A stretch of 64,000 nt of DNA from positions 6,076,001 to 6,140,000 of the forward strand of contig JAWPMV010000001.1 in the NCBI GenBank assembly GCA_033391075.1, written 5' to 3'. The notes under the pieces are model-generated. The model was not told where the DNA came from and made no database searches. It saw only the letters and a list, made by a program, of their open reading frames with translations. Positions within the stretch are counted from its first letter, which is position 1. Each line of letters starts with the position of its first letter. Below are positions 38,515-49,285 of this stretch, piece after piece. The translations under genes were made by a program, and so were the position numbers. The DNA comes from Bacteroidia bacterium. GTDB lineage: Bacteria > Bacteroidota > Bacteroidia > J057.

Positions 38515-41500
38515 ATGGATCGATATATCGCCTTTTCAAAAATATTCATATTCGGAGTACTTTTCATTGCCTTGCAGGGAGTACTTCAGGCTCAGGACCA
38601 AAATGCTGTTGCGGAGATACTGAGAAAATACAATATCAATCCAACGGAAATTCCCGCGGAAAACCTCACCCAAATTGAAGCACGTGTCCAAAGTCTCCAG
38701 GAAGCCGGAAGCTCTGAAGAAGAGATCATCGCTGCTCTCAGGAGCGAAGGCCTGATCCCTGCAGTTTCTCAAGCCTCAGATAGCAGCCAGACTCTCAGTC
38801 CGGTAACTCCACCTATTCTAGATAGCATAAAGGAAGAAAAGCAGGAAGTTATTCAGGTTAAACCTCTACCAAAACCGAGTCAGCCAGAGAAAGAAGCGGT
38901 CAACCAAATCTTCGGTCATGAAATTTTTCACGACACTACGGGTGCCTTTATCCGAGCCATACCTAGCACTCCTCCTGAAAACTATATCATTGGGACAGGG
39001 GATGCTTTCAATGTTACCATTTGGGGCTGTAGTGAATTATCAGAAAGCTTAATCGTTGAAGAAGACGGCTCCGTATCTCGTAAGTATCTGGGTAAAGTAT
39101 ATCTGGCCGGCCTGAAATATGCGCAGGCACAAAAGGTTCTTTTGGATAAATACCGACGTTATTTTGCCTCCTGTTCCCAGGTAGAGATATTTATGGGGAG
39201 AAGTAAGCGAACAATCACCGTCAATATTGCAGGAGAAGTAGAACGCCCTGGGGCCTATGTAATCAATGCAGCAACTCCGGCCTTCAATGCTTTGTTTGAA
39301 GCAGGAGGAGTTAAGGAAAAAGGAAGTGTCAGAAATATCTATATCAAGAGAAATGGCAAAACCGTACAGATTGTTGACATCTATGAATATCTCATAGGAG
39401 GAGAAGACAAACCATTATTCCTGCAAAACAATGATTTTCTCTTTGTACCCGTTCAGGATAAAATTGTCAGAATTTCTGGAGCTGTTGAAAGAGAGGGCCT
39501 CTATGAACTCAGAGAAGACGAGCAACTCAAATCGCTCATACTCTTTTCCGGAGGATTGAGTTTTTTCGCCAGAAAAGAGAGAGCCCGTATAGATCGTTTT
39601 GAATTGGGAGAAAAGAATGTATTCACCTTTGAACTGGAAAAACATCTGGGAACCAATACTCCCGATTATCCGCTGGTAGAAGGGGATGAAGTATTTATCC
39701 GTTCTCAAAATCTTAGGTTGAGAAACTATGTAGGCGTAAGAGGAAGTGTGCGTTTTCCCGACAATTATCAGTTTCAGGCCGGAGATAGAATCTCAGACCT
39801 ACTGGATCGCTCGGGAGGGCTGGAAGAAGATGCCCTGGTCGGACAGGCCTATATCATGCGTAGCCAGATCGGCACCTACAATCTGAGATATATTCCCATA
39901 GATATGCCTCAGGTTGTAGCCAAAAACCCTAACGCAAATATTCCCTTACAAAACCGCGACATCCTCTATGTATTTTCGAATGAATTGCTTGAGGATAAAC
40001 CTATGATTGCGATAGGAGGAGAGGTGAGGAGTCCCGGCGTATTTGAGAATGCCAACGATCTCAATCTTAAGACCCTCCTTTATCTGGCAAATGGACCTAA
40101 AATCAGCGCAAATATTCACAATATCGAGTTGATGTTAGTACCAGAGATTTCAGATTTACATCCTACTAAGATAAAGCCCCACATAGATCAGTATGATCCT
40201 TCCCTGGAAACCTACAGAAACAAAGTACAATATTCTTTACGGATAAGCATAGGAGAAAATTGGCAAAACAATAGCCAGTTGGATTCGATCTTTTTGCGGC
40301 CTTTCAATCGCATCCATATTTACTCCAAATATGAATTCATGCAGTTTGAACAGGTCAGCATAGAAGGATCCGTAAATGCACCCGGAACCTACCGCCTTAT
40401 GGAGGGCATGGACCTAAAAGATCTGATCTATCAGGCCAAGGGAGTTACTGCGGGATCCGATCGCTTTGAAGTTGAGCTGCATAGTAAAGTAGCGATTTCT
40501 GAAAAAGGACTTTATGGAACAAAACCCACGGACAAACAAATCGTGCGCTTTTCTATTGATCGTAACTGGGAATCAGAAGAAGCCCTTGAAAATGTAAGTC
40601 TGGATGGGATTGAAAGAGTAATTCTTATCTCAGAAAATACCTTCGCTGAAAATACCTACATACAAATAAAAGGAGAGATAAGAAATCCTGGCCAATATCT
40701 ATTGGTCCCCAATATGACCCTCAAAGACCTGATCTATCAGGCAGGAGGCCTAAAGCTCTTTGCCGATTTCCAAAATATTGAACTCACACGGATTATCGAA
40801 TTGGAAGAGGATGGAAATATCATTCCTACCCCTATCGTACAACAAACTATAAGTGTAAATCAGGATTGGCAAAATGATCCCAGCCTGGCAGAAGTGGAAA
40901 TCAATGCTTTCGATCAAATCTTCGTTCGAAAAAATCCCGATTTCGAAGTCCAGGAAAGTGTATACCTCGAAGGAGAAGTAGTAAGTCCGGGCGAATACAA
41001 TAAAATTAGAAAATTCGAGCGGGTCAGTTCTTTGGTAAAAAGAGCCAATGGACCGACTGATCTCGCTGATATTGAAGGGGCTCAAATTTTTAGAGAGGGG
41101 ATCAATGGTCCGATATCTCTAAAACTCAAAAAAGCCCTGTCAAATCCGGGTGGGAAATTTGACGTCCCCCTACTTGCAGGAGACAAATTACTGATTCCCC
41201 CACTTCAGAATACAGTTACCATTTCGGGTAATGTCCTGAGACCCGGGATCACAGTTATGTATGAGAAAGGCAAAACTCGCTATAAGTATTATGTAAAGAA
41301 ATATGCAGGTGGTTATGCCAAACGAACCTTGAAACGAGAGAATACAATTGCCTATGCTGATGGAAGTGTAAGAGGGACCGGGCGTTTCTTCTGGAAAAAG
41401 TTTTATCCAAAAGTAAGACAGGGTTCAACCATAGTTGTAGCTTCCAAACCAGAGAAAAAGAAAAAAGATAAAGAAGGAGAAAACAGATTCAAGATCAATA

Positions 41501-41574
41501 CGCAGGAACTCATTGCAACCCTGACGGCTTTATTGACCTTCGCTGTTCTCCTGAGAAATACTGCCAATAATTAA
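38515..41574 (+). CDS. Polysaccharide export outer-membrane protein with eight SLBB-type repeats
   Basis: 1019 residues. Signal peptide 1-26 (MDRYIAFSKIFIFGVLFIAL), a helical segment with two short hairpins (30-90), then the Poly_export domain (about 155-230, ENYIIGTGDAFNVTIWG). Eight SLBB units follow, each with a G-x-V-x-x-P-G-x-Y type strand: near residues 237, 317, 406, 498, 614, 716, 817 and 901. A Lys-rich linker (978-986) and a terminal membrane helix (about 997-1013) close it. Wza-type exporters usually have two or three SLBB units, so this is a very long channel or periplasmic tube. A Wzz-like gene follows after 6 bp. Confidence 0.87.
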   Translation: MDRYIAFSKIFIFGVLFIALQGVLQAQDQNAVAEILRKYNINPTEIPAENLTQIEARVQSLQEAGSSEEEIIAALRSEGLIPAVSQASDSSQTLSPVTPPILDSIKEEKQEVIQVKPLPKPSQPEKEAVNQIFGHEIFHDTTGAFIRAIPSTPPENYIIGTGDAFNVTIWGCSELSESLIVEEDGSVSRKYLGKVYLAGLKYAQAQKVLLDKYRRYFASCSQVEIFMGRSKRTITVNIAGEVERPGAYVINAATPAFNALFEAGGVKEKGSVRNIYIKRNGKTVQIVDIYEYLIGGEDKPLFLQNNDFLFVPVQDKIVRISGAVEREGLYELREDEQLKSLILFSGGLSFFARKERARIDRFELGEKNVFTFELEKHLGTNTPDYPLVEGDEVFIRSQNLRLRNYVGVRGSVRFPDNYQFQAGDRISDLLDRSGGLEEDALVGQAYIMRSQIGTYNLRYIPIDMPQVVAKNPNANIPLQNRDILYVFSNELLEDKPMIAIGGEVRSPGVFENANDLNLKTLLYLANGPKISANIHNIELMLVPEISDLHPTKIKPHIDQYDPSLETYRNKVQYSLRISIGENWQNNSQLDSIFLRPFNRIHIYSKYEFMQFEQVSIEGSVNAPGTYRLMEGMDLKDLIYQAKGVTAGSDRFEVELHSKVAISEKGLYGTKPTDKQIVRFSIDRNWESEEALENVSLDGIERVILISENTFAENTYIQIKGEIRNPGQYLLVPNMTLKDLIYQAGGLKLFADFQNIELTRIIELEEDGNIIPTPIVQQTISVNQDWQNDPSLAEVEINAFDQIFVRKNPDFEVQESVYLEGEVVSPGEYNKIRKFERVSSLVKRANGPTDLADIEGAQIFREGINGPISLKLKKALSNPGGKFDVPLLAGDKLLIPPLQNTVTISGNVLRPGITVMYEKGKTRYKYYVKKYAGGYAKRTLKRENTIAYADGSVRGTGRFFWKKFYPKVRQGSTIVVASKPEKKKKDKEGENRFKINTQELIATLTALLTFAVLLRNTANN

Positions 41575-41580
41575 TATACT

Positions 41581-42612
41581 GTGGCTCTTGAAGAATTAAA
41601 TGCCAGACTAGAGGTTTATAAGGCAAAGATAAACCGAAATCGACCCTTCATTATTGCGGTCTCCCTTATTCTGGGAATCCTTTTGGCGATCTACGCTTTT
41701 ACTGCGCCTGTATTTTATACAGCACATGCGAGTTTTCATCCTGAAACCGGCACAAATAATTCACCAAGTCTGGCAGGAAGTCCTCTATCTTTTCTACTTG
41801 GTTCCGGAGGATTGGATGGAGATGAAGCAGGTATGATGGAAGAGGTCTTGAAAAGCCGAAATCTAAGCGAAGAAGTAGTAAAAGATACCGTTTCTTTCGA
41901 AGGGGAAGAGAGATTGATTGCAGACCTGGTAATTGAGAAGTTTCCCAAAAGCATATCTCCTATCCAGCTAGCAAAACGCCTCTTGAGTAGTGGCGACGAA
42001 CGTTCCTATGCCAGTAAGATCATCCTGGCAGGAAGATTTGTGCGGGGAAGTGTAATCATCGAAAAGGAAGAAAATGGCTTCCTTACCATGGATCTCAGCT
42101 TTTCAGATGATTCCCTTACGGGTATATTGAGCAGTACTTATATTGAAAAGCTCAGTAATTATTATAGAAAGCAAAAAACAGAAAAAGCCCGTATCAATCT
42201 TGATTTTTTCACTGCTCGTGCAGACTCAATCAAAGGAGAATTGGATAATGCGGCACAGGCTCTCGCCCGATTCCAGGATCGCAACAAGGGTCTGGTCTTT
42301 TCCAGCAGAATGGTTTCGGCTAAAGAATTGGAAGTAAAGCTGGAGTATCTGAAAGAAATGTATATCACCCTGGTCACCAATCGTGAGCAAGCGGCCTCCC
42401 AACTACAAAGGGTAACTCCCATTATCCAGGTATTAGACGAACCCATTCCTCCCTTTATCCTATCTAAAAAGAATCCCATCCTCTTTGCCCTCATAGGATT
42501 GATTCTGGGATTGATCTTTACTATCGGATGGTTGAGTCGTAAGTTACTCTGGCAGGATTTGATGTCTTACGTCAAATCCAGTCTGGAAAATCCTCCTAAA
42601 GAGGAAGATTAA
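41581..42612 (+). CDS. Wzz-like chain-length determinant protein
   Basis: 343 residues from a GTG start (MALEELNARLEVYKAKINRN). Two membrane helices (about 22-42 and 296-317) enclose a long periplasmic helical domain, the layout of Wzz/PCP proteins. No tyrosine kinase domain is attached. Such proteins set polymer length and contact the Wza-type exporter. The 6-bp gap to the SLBB gene shows they form one transport unit. Other capsule or exopolysaccharide genes (wzx, wzy, transferases) are not adjacent. Confidence 0.8.
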   Translation: MALEELNARLEVYKAKINRNRPFIIAVSLILGILLAIYAFTAPVFYTAHASFHPETGTNNSPSLAGSPLSFLLGSGGLDGDEAGMMEEVLKSRNLSEEVVKDTVSFEGEERLIADLVIEKFPKSISPIQLAKRLLSSGDERSYASKIILAGRFVRGSVIIEKEENGFLTMDLSFSDDSLTGILSSTYIEKLSNYYRKQKTEKARINLDFFTARADSIKGELDNAAQALARFQDRNKGLVFSSRMVSAKELEVKLEYLKEMYITLVTNREQAASQLQRVTPIIQVLDEPIPPFILSKKNPILFALIGLILGLIFTIGWLSRKLLWQDLMSYVKSSLENPPKEED

Positions 42613-42619
42613 TTAGCCC

Positions 42620-45301
42620 TTAGGCTCCTATTCCTTTTTTCTGTAAAATTCTTTGACCCCAGTGAGAAATGGCTTTCTCAAGGTCTTCCAGCTTAAAGGG
42701 TTTGCTGATATAGTCATCCATTCCTGCACTTAGGTATTGTTCACGAACCCCTGCCATAGCATTTGCAGTCATCGCGATAATCACAGGACGTTTATCATTG
42801 CCATAGGTTTCGATAATCTCCTGGGTAGCGCTTAAGCCGTCCAGTTCGGGCATTTGGATATCCATAAAAATGAGGTCAAAGCCGCTATCTTTGAGCATAT
42901 CTACTGCCTCTCTTCCATTATCTGCCAACTCAATATCAAAACCCATCTTCTCCAGGATACCTTCTATCACGGTTTGGTTAATCATATTATCCTCTGCAAC
43001 CATAATTCGCAGGGGAAATCTTTCGCCCAACATCTTATCAAATCCGGTATCAACCTTAGGCTGTTCTCTTTTTTCAGCTTCCCTATCAATGATACCCTGG
43101 ATAGTAAACTTGAAGGTCGAACCTAAGCCTTCTTTACTTTCCACATGAATGTCTCCATGCATAAGGTGAACCAGCTTTCTCGAGATCGCCAATCCTAAAC
43201 CTACACCATCAAACTTACGGGAAACAGAGTTGTCAACTTGCTGGAAGGATTCAAAAATGCTTTCCTGAGCATCTTTGGGAATACCTATACCTGTATCTTT
43301 TACTGCAAAGTTTATTTCACAAATTTCTCCGTGCTCAAAATTCATCCGATTGGCATCTGAGAGCCAGACCAAAATATCGATACTACCTTCAGTAGTAAAT
43401 TTCAGGGCATTGTTGACCAAATTGACCAGGACCTGTCTCAAACGATTGGGATCAGTCCGTATAAAACGAGGAACTTCTTTTCCTAAATGAAAGGCCAGTT
43501 TCAGGCCTTTTTCTTTAGCTCCATTCTCAAAAAGTGCTGTAACCTCTGCCAGGAGTCCTCTTACCTCAAATGTTTTGATTTCCAGGTCAAGTTTACCAGC
43601 CTCTACACGAGAATAATCCAGGATATCATTCAGGATAGAAAGTAGGTTATTGCTACTAGTCGCAATTGTCCCCACATAATCCTTTTGCTGAGGATTCAGG
43701 TAGGTGTCTTTCAATAAGCTCGTCATCCCAATAATTCCGTTCATCGGGGTGCGAATCTCATGAGACATGGTAGCGAGGAAGTTGGATTTGGCAACCGAAG
43801 CAGCTTCTGCCTGGTGCTTGGCCTCTTCCAGGCTCTTATTGATTTTATGCAGTTGTTGATTCTGCATATGGATCACCTTATTTCGATTGGCCAACTGATC
43901 GTTGGTTTTTTGCTTGGAGCGGGTTTGTCGGTAAAGCACTACTGCCAAGAGGACAATGAGTGCCAATACGATAAAACTCGCATATAGCAGAATGGTCAGA
44001 TTCTGGGTTTGCAAGCTGGCTTTCTCGCTTGCACCATCTGCTATGAGTCGCTTTTGGCGTTCATCATATACCTCCTTGGTTTTTTCCAGGGCAAACTCTT
44101 TTTGCGCATTACTCAATGAGTCATTGAGCTCAGTATAAAGCTTATAGTAATCAAAGGCATTACTAAAATCCTGCGACGCATTGAAGATATCACTCATGAG
44201 TTCGTAGATATCTTTCCGCATCGTATCGCGGGGAGTTCGCTGTGCAAGTGAAAGCGCATTACTCAGGACACTGATTGCGTCCTCATATTCCCCATTTCGA
44301 TAATAGGCATTGGCCATATTGAACAGAGGGGGGACCGTAGAGTCCTGGCTAAGCAGTTGCTGATCCAGGGCAATACCATAATGCCGTAAGGCCCGATCAT
44401 AATTCCCTTGAGCCATGTACACATCACCAAAGCTGCTATTGATTTCCGTCAACAGCCGCTCGTCTTTAATTTCCTGTATATACACATAGGCCTGATCCAA
44501 ATAGGTTTCGGCCTTATTCATACTGTCTATTTCCAAATAAAGCATCCCCATATCCTGGTAGAGCTCTCCCAACTGGAATTGATCCTGTACATCCCGAAGA
44601 ATCTTTTCCGCATGCTCATAGGTCTCTATCGCTCGCACATAATTATCAGAGGCCCAGTAAACCTTGGCTACTCCAGTAAGAGCAGTCACCAACAAGCTAC
44701 TATCCTTAGCTCTTTTGCTGATATCTATGGCTGCAAAGAATCGGTTATATGCGTCTTCGTACAAACGAAGTTTTTCATACATATAACCCATTTTGATATT
44801 GGCTTCAGCTACAGCGATAGAATCATTTTCTCCCTCCGCCAGCTTTATTGCTTCTTCATAAAATGGAATGGCTTCGTCATACCGATGCAATTCTACACAG
44901 GTTTTTACCACCCGATTGATAGCTACGCGAATCTTGCTGGGAACACCCTCTCTTTGTCTAAGGGAAAAAGCTCTTTTGTAAAATGTAAGGGCCAGTCCGG
45001 GGTCTTCCAGCAAATGGTGGATATTCCCTAAAGACATTAGGGCCGATCCTTGCAGATCGATATCGCCAGAACTTAAAGAGATTTTGTAGCCATACTGCGC
45101 GATGGCCATTGCATCTGTACGTTTCCCTTTGGCAGCATATTGATTGGCTAGCTTGCGAACTTCGCTCACCTGCTCCTTAAAGGGAAGACCTTTGATCTCT
45201 CCTTCTATGCTATCTACCACTTGAGAAAACGAGGGAATGTTGAGGACTAAAATCCCCAAAATTAGTGAGAAGACAATACGGTATGCCTTTCTTATCTGCA
45301 T
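42620..45301 (-). CDS. TPR-containing hybrid histidine kinase/response regulator
   Basis: 893 residues from the ATG at 45301; an in-frame TTG four codons earlier is less likely. Order: signal or membrane segment (about 8-26), six or more TPR units in the periplasm (about 40-400), membrane helix (437-457), coiled coil (465-505), HisKA with H514 in [14 protein letters not shown], HATPase with N-box NLVNNALKF and G-boxes DTGIGIP and GVGLGLAI, then a receiver domain with D814 ([12 protein letters not shown]) and Lys867 (ISKPFK). Phosphorelay kinase; the signal is unknown. It is convergent with the polysaccharide export pair (7-bp gap). No separate regulator gene is next to it. Confidence 0.92.
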   Translation of the reverse strand: MQIRKAYRIVFSLILGILVLNIPSFSQVVDSIEGEIKGLPFKEQVSEVRKLANQYAAKGKRTDAMAIAQYGYKISLSSGDIDLQGSALMSLGNIHHLLEDPGLALTFYKRAFSLRQREGVPSKIRVAINRVVKTCVELHRYDEAIPFYEEAIKLAEGENDSIAVAEANIKMGYMYEKLRLYEDAYNRFFAAIDISKRAKDSSLLVTALTGVAKVYWASDNYVRAIETYEHAEKILRDVQDQFQLGELYQDMGMLYLEIDSMNKAETYLDQAYVYIQEIKDERLLTEINSSFGDVYMAQGNYDRALRHYGIALDQQLLSQDSTVPPLFNMANAYYRNGEYEDAISVLSNALSLAQRTPRDTMRKDIYELMSDIFNASQDFSNAFDYYKLYTELNDSLSNAQKEFALEKTKEVYDERQKRLIADGASEKASLQTQNLTILLYASFIVLALIVLLAVVLYRQTRSKQKTNDQLANRNKVIHMQNQQLHKINKSLEEAKHQAEAASVAKSNFLATMSHEIRTPMNGIIGMTSLLKDTYLNPQQKDYVGTIATSSNNLLSILNDILDYSRVEAGKLDLEIKTFEVRGLLAEVTALFENGAKEKGLKLAFHLGKEVPRFIRTDPNRLRQVLVNLVNNALKFTTEGSIDILVWLSDANRMNFEHGEICEINFAVKDTGIGIPKDAQESIFESFQQVDNSVSRKFDGVGLGLAISRKLVHLMHGDIHVESKEGLGSTFKFTIQGIIDREAEKREQPKVDTGFDKMLGERFPLRIMVAEDNMINQTVIEGILEKMGFDIELADNGREAVDMLKDSGFDLIFMDIQMPELDGLSATQEIIETYGNDKRPVIIAMTANAMAGVREQYLSAGMDDYISKPFKLEDLEKAISHWGQRILQKKGIGA

Positions 45302-45404
45302 GCGGACGTTCAATTAACCAGCATTAAGACAACATTCGAGCCATAATCCCCTTTTGCCACATCGAATGCGCCTACCTATCCAACACCCGAAGATAGACAA
45401 TTTA

Positions 45405-45433
45405 ACCCAACTTATAAAAGATATAAGTTGGGT
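45405..45433 (-). terminator. Hairpin downstream of the efflux operon
   Basis: ACCCAACTTATA (45405-45416) pairs perfectly with TATAAGTTGGGT (45422-45433) around a 5-nt loop. It lies about 45 bp after the adaptor-protein stop on the minus strand. The following T-tract is weak (TTAAATT), so termination strength is uncertain. A second TTGGGTCAG copy sits at about 45458, possibly a partial duplicate of the arm. Confidence 0.55.
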
Positions 45434-45477
45434 CAGGATAATAAACAGCTGTCGCTGCTTGGGTCAGATTCGTAGAT

Positions 45478-46596
45478 CTAGTTAGTAGTTTTTTCTTTTT
45501 TATCGTCTTCGCGGATAGGGTTGGGGTTCTTAACCTTTGATTGGTCATCTATGCCTGACAATAGCTCGACATTTATCCCATCCGATATCCCTGTTTTTAT
45601 CGCGATCTTCTCAAATTCCTGAGGAGAAGTCTCAACCTCCACAAACGTACTGTCGCCTTCAAAAAGCAAGAGGGCTTCGGATAAGGCTAGCACACTGTCC
45701 TTTCTATCAAGAACGATATCTGCATTTGCACTATATCCAGCTCTGATGAATTGATCTTCCTTCAGATTGATGGCAGCACGTATTTTAAACTGTATCGCTC
45801 CATTATCCTCAACTCCTTTAGGGGAAATATGCTCTAGTTTAGCATTAAAAGTTTCTCCCTCAATCGCAGCAATGGTAAGTTCGAGGTCCATATTATTCTT
45901 GAGTTTTCCAACCTCAGACTCATCAACAGTACCTTCGAAAATCATTTCTTCCATATTAGCAACGATGGCAATGGTTGTTCCATCATTGAAGGTATTGGAT
46001 TCAATTACCGAATTACCTTCTTCTATGGGGACATCCAGAACCATCCCGGCAATGGTTGCTCTTACATTGGTATTAGCCGTACGTCCTGAGCGCTTGGTTG
46101 ATCCTTTTCGGATCAGCTCCAGGTTGTCCTGAGCAGCGCCCAATTCTTCTTCTGCATTGTCATAGGCCAGTTGAAATTCCTGAAAACGAGCAGCAGCAAT
46201 GACTCCCTCCTTGTAGAGAGGCTCATTTCGCTCATAGTCCTGCTTGGCATTTTTCAGGGTAATTTTGGCCCTGCGAACCCGGTTCTCAGCATTGTTCAGA
46301 CTCACCATATCAGGTACGATCTGAACAGTTGCAATCAGGTCTCCTTTCTTCACCTCATCCCCGGCTTCTACATAAAGTTTGCTGATTAAACCAGAAACCT
46401 GAGGCTTGATTTCAATTTCTTTTCTGGGAATGACAGAACCCGTAGCTACCGTTTTTTCAACGATATCCGTAACAAAGGCTTGCTCTGTCTTAAACATGAC
46501 CGGTTTCTCCTGGTCTTTTTTCACCAGGTAAAATCCTCCTCCGATAAAACTCAGGAGAATTACTCCCAGGATGATTAAGGTACTTGTTCTACTCAT
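45478..46596 (-). CDS. Periplasmic adaptor protein of a MacAB-type efflux system
   Basis: 372 residues. N-terminal membrane anchor (about 6-24), then a lipoyl/barrel-sandwich half (VIPRKEIEIKPQVSGLISKL), a coiled-coil hairpin (about 105-165) and the second half (NVRATIAGMVLDVPIEEGNS), followed by beta-barrel domains. It links an inner-membrane ABC transporter to an outer-membrane channel. It is the last gene of the ATPase-permease-permease-adaptor cluster; no TolC homologue is in the window. Confidence 0.9.
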   Translation of the reverse strand: MSRTSTLIILGVILLSFIGGGFYLVKKDQEKPVMFKTEQAFVTDIVEKTVATGSVIPRKEIEIKPQVSGLISKLYVEAGDEVKKGDLIATVQIVPDMVSLNNAENRVRRAKITLKNAKQDYERNEPLYKEGVIAAARFQEFQLAYDNAEEELGAAQDNLELIRKGSTKRSGRTANTNVRATIAGMVLDVPIEEGNSVIESNTFNDGTTIAIVANMEEMIFEGTVDESEVGKLKNNMDLELTIAAIEGETFNAKLEHISPKGVEDNGAIQFKIRAAINLKEDQFIRAGYSANADIVLDRKDSVLALSEALLLFEGDSTFVEVETSPQEFEKIAIKTGISDGINVELLSGIDDQSKVKNPNPIREDDKKEKTTN

Positions 46597-46626
46597 TGTA
46601 TGATTCAGTCTTGTATGGTGTCTTAT

Positions 46627-47889
46627 TTATTCTGTTCTGAGTGCTTCTATGGGTTTTATGCGCACAGCTCTCGAAGCGGGTAACAAACCAGCAAAGGCTC
46701 CTGCAATAATCAGGATAAAGAGGGCATTGAGCATAAGGTCAATTTCCACATATGGCGGGGCAAACATCCCAAGATCGGCCCCCGATTCGGTGAGGGCAAA
46801 ACTCACCAACTCCAACAAACCTACTCCCAATACCAGGCCGGTATATCCAGCTATAGTAGTCAGGAAAACAGCTTCTGTCATAATTTGGCTAATGATTCCC
46901 CAGGGCTTGGCCCCAATAGCTCTTCGAATTCCGATTTCTTTGGTACGCTCCTTTACATTGATCAACATGATATTGCTGATGCCAATGGCTCCAGCTAAAA
47001 GGGTGAAAAATCCCACAATCCAGCTGATGGCATTGATCCCGAAAAACACATTTTGAATTTCCTTCAACTCTTCTTCCAAATTGAAATGACCAAAGCCTCT
47101 TTCATCTAAAGGAGAGACTTTATGCCTTCTTTTTAAGAGGGCGATCATTTTTTCTTCTGCAATCGAAGCGGGGGTATCATCTTGAGAAACTACCGAAAAC
47201 CAGCTGATGCGATTCCCGTAATTGAAGGTCTTTTGAAAAGTGGTGAAAGGGGTATAAATTCGCTGCGTTTCTCTTTCTCCTCTTTCGCCTGTTTGGTTAG
47301 AGGAAAAAAGGCCTACCACCTGGAAATAGGTATTATTAATGGCTATCTGCTTACCGATCGGATCCTCATCCTCTTCAAACATCTGAACGCGCACTCCTTC
47401 TCCTATCACACAAATCTTACGACTTCTCTTCAGATCTACATGATTGAGAAAGCGGCCTTTATCCATATTAAATTTTTCGGCAAACCTTATCTCCGGATAA
47501 TCACCAGTTACCTCGAAAGCTCCGGCTTTCCCATTATAGGTCACATTATTTCCCCCTCTATAACCTCCCAGTTGATTTCTAGGACAAACATACTTGGCTT
47601 CTTTAACCAAGGCTTTTACTGCAAAATAATCATCATTGGTCATCCGGATTCTTCTCCCCGGTTGAAATCCGGCATAAGGCTCAGTAGTAACACTTCCCCA
47701 AAGGAAAAAACTGTTACTTGCCCGATCAGACATATCTGTTTTTACTCCTTTCTCCAGGCCATTCCCAAAACCAATCATAAGGATCAGCATGAGGATGCCC
47801 CAAAACACACCCAGTGCCGTCAGCACGGTCCGCAATGGCTTCTTGGCCAATGCCTGCAATATTTCCTGCCATTTATCGAGGTCAAACAT
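46627..47889 (-). CDS. MacB-like ABC transporter permease (second copy)
   Basis: 420 residues. Membrane helix near 20-40, large periplasmic MacB_PCD domain (about 45-255), then three helices of the FtsX domain (about 290-410) with NIMLINVKERTKEIGIRRAIGA. No ATPase domain is fused. Similar in design to the permease at 47997 (both begin MFDLDKWQEI), so the two likely arose by duplication and form a heterodimer served by the ATPase at 49387. The C-terminus RAVRIKPIEALRTE is family-typical. Confidence 0.92.
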   Translation of the reverse strand: MFDLDKWQEILQALAKKPLRTVLTALGVFWGILMLILMIGFGNGLEKGVKTDMSDRASNSFFLWGSVTTEPYAGFQPGRRIRMTNDDYFAVKALVKEAKYVCPRNQLGGYRGGNNVTYNGKAGAFEVTGDYPEIRFAEKFNMDKGRFLNHVDLKRSRKICVIGEGVRVQMFEEDEDPIGKQIAINNTYFQVVGLFSSNQTGERGERETQRIYTPFTTFQKTFNYGNRISWFSVVSQDDTPASIAEEKMIALLKRRHKVSPLDERGFGHFNLEEELKEIQNVFFGINAISWIVGFFTLLAGAIGISNIMLINVKERTKEIGIRRAIGAKPWGIISQIMTEAVFLTTIAGYTGLVLGVGLLELVSFALTESGADLGMFAPPYVEIDLMLNALFILIIAGAFAGLLPASRAVRIKPIEALRTE

Positions 47890-47897
47890 AAGGGAGA

Positions 47898-47921
47898 GTG
47901 TTAGGGTGTTATAGTCTTATC
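47898..47921 (+). repeat. Short octamer-repeat array (GTGTTAGG family)
   Basis: In the 107-bp gap between the two permease genes: GTGTTAGG (47898-47905), GTGTTATA (47906-47913), GTCTTATC (47914-47921), all in 8-bp register. The 15-bp word covering 47897-47911 is repeated exactly at 49301-49315. Another small hairpin, AAAGTTT/AAACTTT, lies further on in the gap. Confidence 0.65.
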
Positions 47922-47996
47922 GCGCGCAGGTTTATCATAATTATTCTGGTGTAGTTCAAAGTTTCTAAAGCCAAACTTTAACACACGCGCACATTC

Positions 47997-49280
47997 CTAC
48001 TCATATCTCAAGGCTTCTATAGGTCTTATTCTTGCTGCTCTTCTTGCTGGGACCCAACCTGCGAGGGCTCCTGCGATGATCAAAAAGACCGTAGCTTGTA
48101 TAGCGACTGTCAGATCAACCTCTGGGTTGTAAAATATGCCCAGATTATCCATACTTACTCCTTCCATCATACCAAAGGATTGAAAGAAGTCAAGCCAAAT
48201 GCCGGAACTGAATACTTCCAGGAGTACCACCCCACACAATAATCCGATATAACCCGCAAGGGCTGTAACGAGTATGGCTTCCTGCATAATGAGGGAGACT
48301 ACCGTTTTGGGAGTTGCTCCCAGGGCTTTTCGCACTCCGATCTCTTTTGTTCGCTCTTTCACGACAATGATCATGATATTGCTCACTCCAATGATACCTG
48401 CTAGCAAAGTACCAGATGCGATAAACCAGATAAATACCCGAATAGCCGTCATCACTCCTTTGAATTCCTGATAGCCTTCTACCCGGTTTGAGATTCGCAT
48501 AGCTCCTCGATCATCTGGTGAAAAACGATGCTTCTTGGATAATTTCTTCAGTACCTGTTCTTCTATAATGAGGCTTTCCTCAACCGTTACATCTCCCATC
48601 GTCAGGAGCAGTTGATGAATCCGTCTTTTTCCATTGAATGCCTTCTGGGCAGTAGTAATAGGTAGATAAATCACTTCTTCCTCTTCCCCATCTCTACCTT
48701 CTTCTATAAATACTCCAACTACCTTAAAAGCAATGCCATTTACTTCTATAGATTTGCCAATAGGGTTTTCTTTTTTGAAAAGGCCTTCAGCTGCTTTTTT
48801 CCCAATGGCTGCTACCTTTCTATGTTCGGTCAGATCGGCCTCATTGATAAAGCGACCTTCTGCAACCAGAGAATTTTCCAATATCTGGTGATCCGGATGT
48901 ACGGCACGAATAGGATAATCTCCTGAGTTGGTTTTGTAGTTAACGATTTGGATACCGCCCAGGTAAAATCTCCCGGTGATGTGTTCCACTCCTTCTATGG
49001 CCTCTTTTATCTCTTCATAATCATCATTGGTCAGGCGAATTCTTCTTCCGGGTTGAAGACCAGCATGAGGTTTTTGGGTGACTCCCGGGAAAATGCGGAG
49101 ACTATTGATCGCATCTCCCGACATTTCCAGCTCCACTCCATTTTCCAGTCCCTTTCCAGAGCCGAGCAGGATGATCAGCATGAATATTCCCCAGCCCACA
49201 CAGAAGCCTGTGAGGAAAGTCCGGAGTTTATTTTGCCGGATCGTGGTGAAAATTTCCTGCCATTTATCTAAATCGAACAT
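47997..49280 (-). CDS. MacB-like ABC transporter permease (first copy)
   Basis: 427 residues with the same plan as its neighbour: first helix about 20-40, periplasmic domain (about 45-265), three C-terminal helices with NIMIIVVKERTKEIGVRKAL. The N-terminus MFDLDKWQEIFTTIRQNKLR and C-terminus ARIRPIEALRYE mirror the second permease. It is flanked on both sides by gaps holding the GTGTTnnn octamer repeats. Confidence 0.92.
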   Translation of the reverse strand: MFDLDKWQEIFTTIRQNKLRTFLTGFCVGWGIFMLIILLGSGKGLENGVELEMSGDAINSLRIFPGVTQKPHAGLQPGRRIRLTNDDYEEIKEAIEGVEHITGRFYLGGIQIVNYKTNSGDYPIRAVHPDHQILENSLVAEGRFINEADLTEHRKVAAIGKKAAEGLFKKENPIGKSIEVNGIAFKVVGVFIEEGRDGEEEEVIYLPITTAQKAFNGKRRIHQLLLTMGDVTVEESLIIEEQVLKKLSKKHRFSPDDRGAMRISNRVEGYQEFKGVMTAIRVFIWFIASGTLLAGIIGVSNIMIIVVKERTKEIGVRKALGATPKTVVSLIMQEAILVTALAGYIGLLCGVVLLEVFSSGIWLDFFQSFGMMEGVSMDNLGIFYNPEVDLTVAIQATVFLIIAGALAGWVPARRAARIRPIEALRYE

Positions 49281-49285
49281 TTGAC

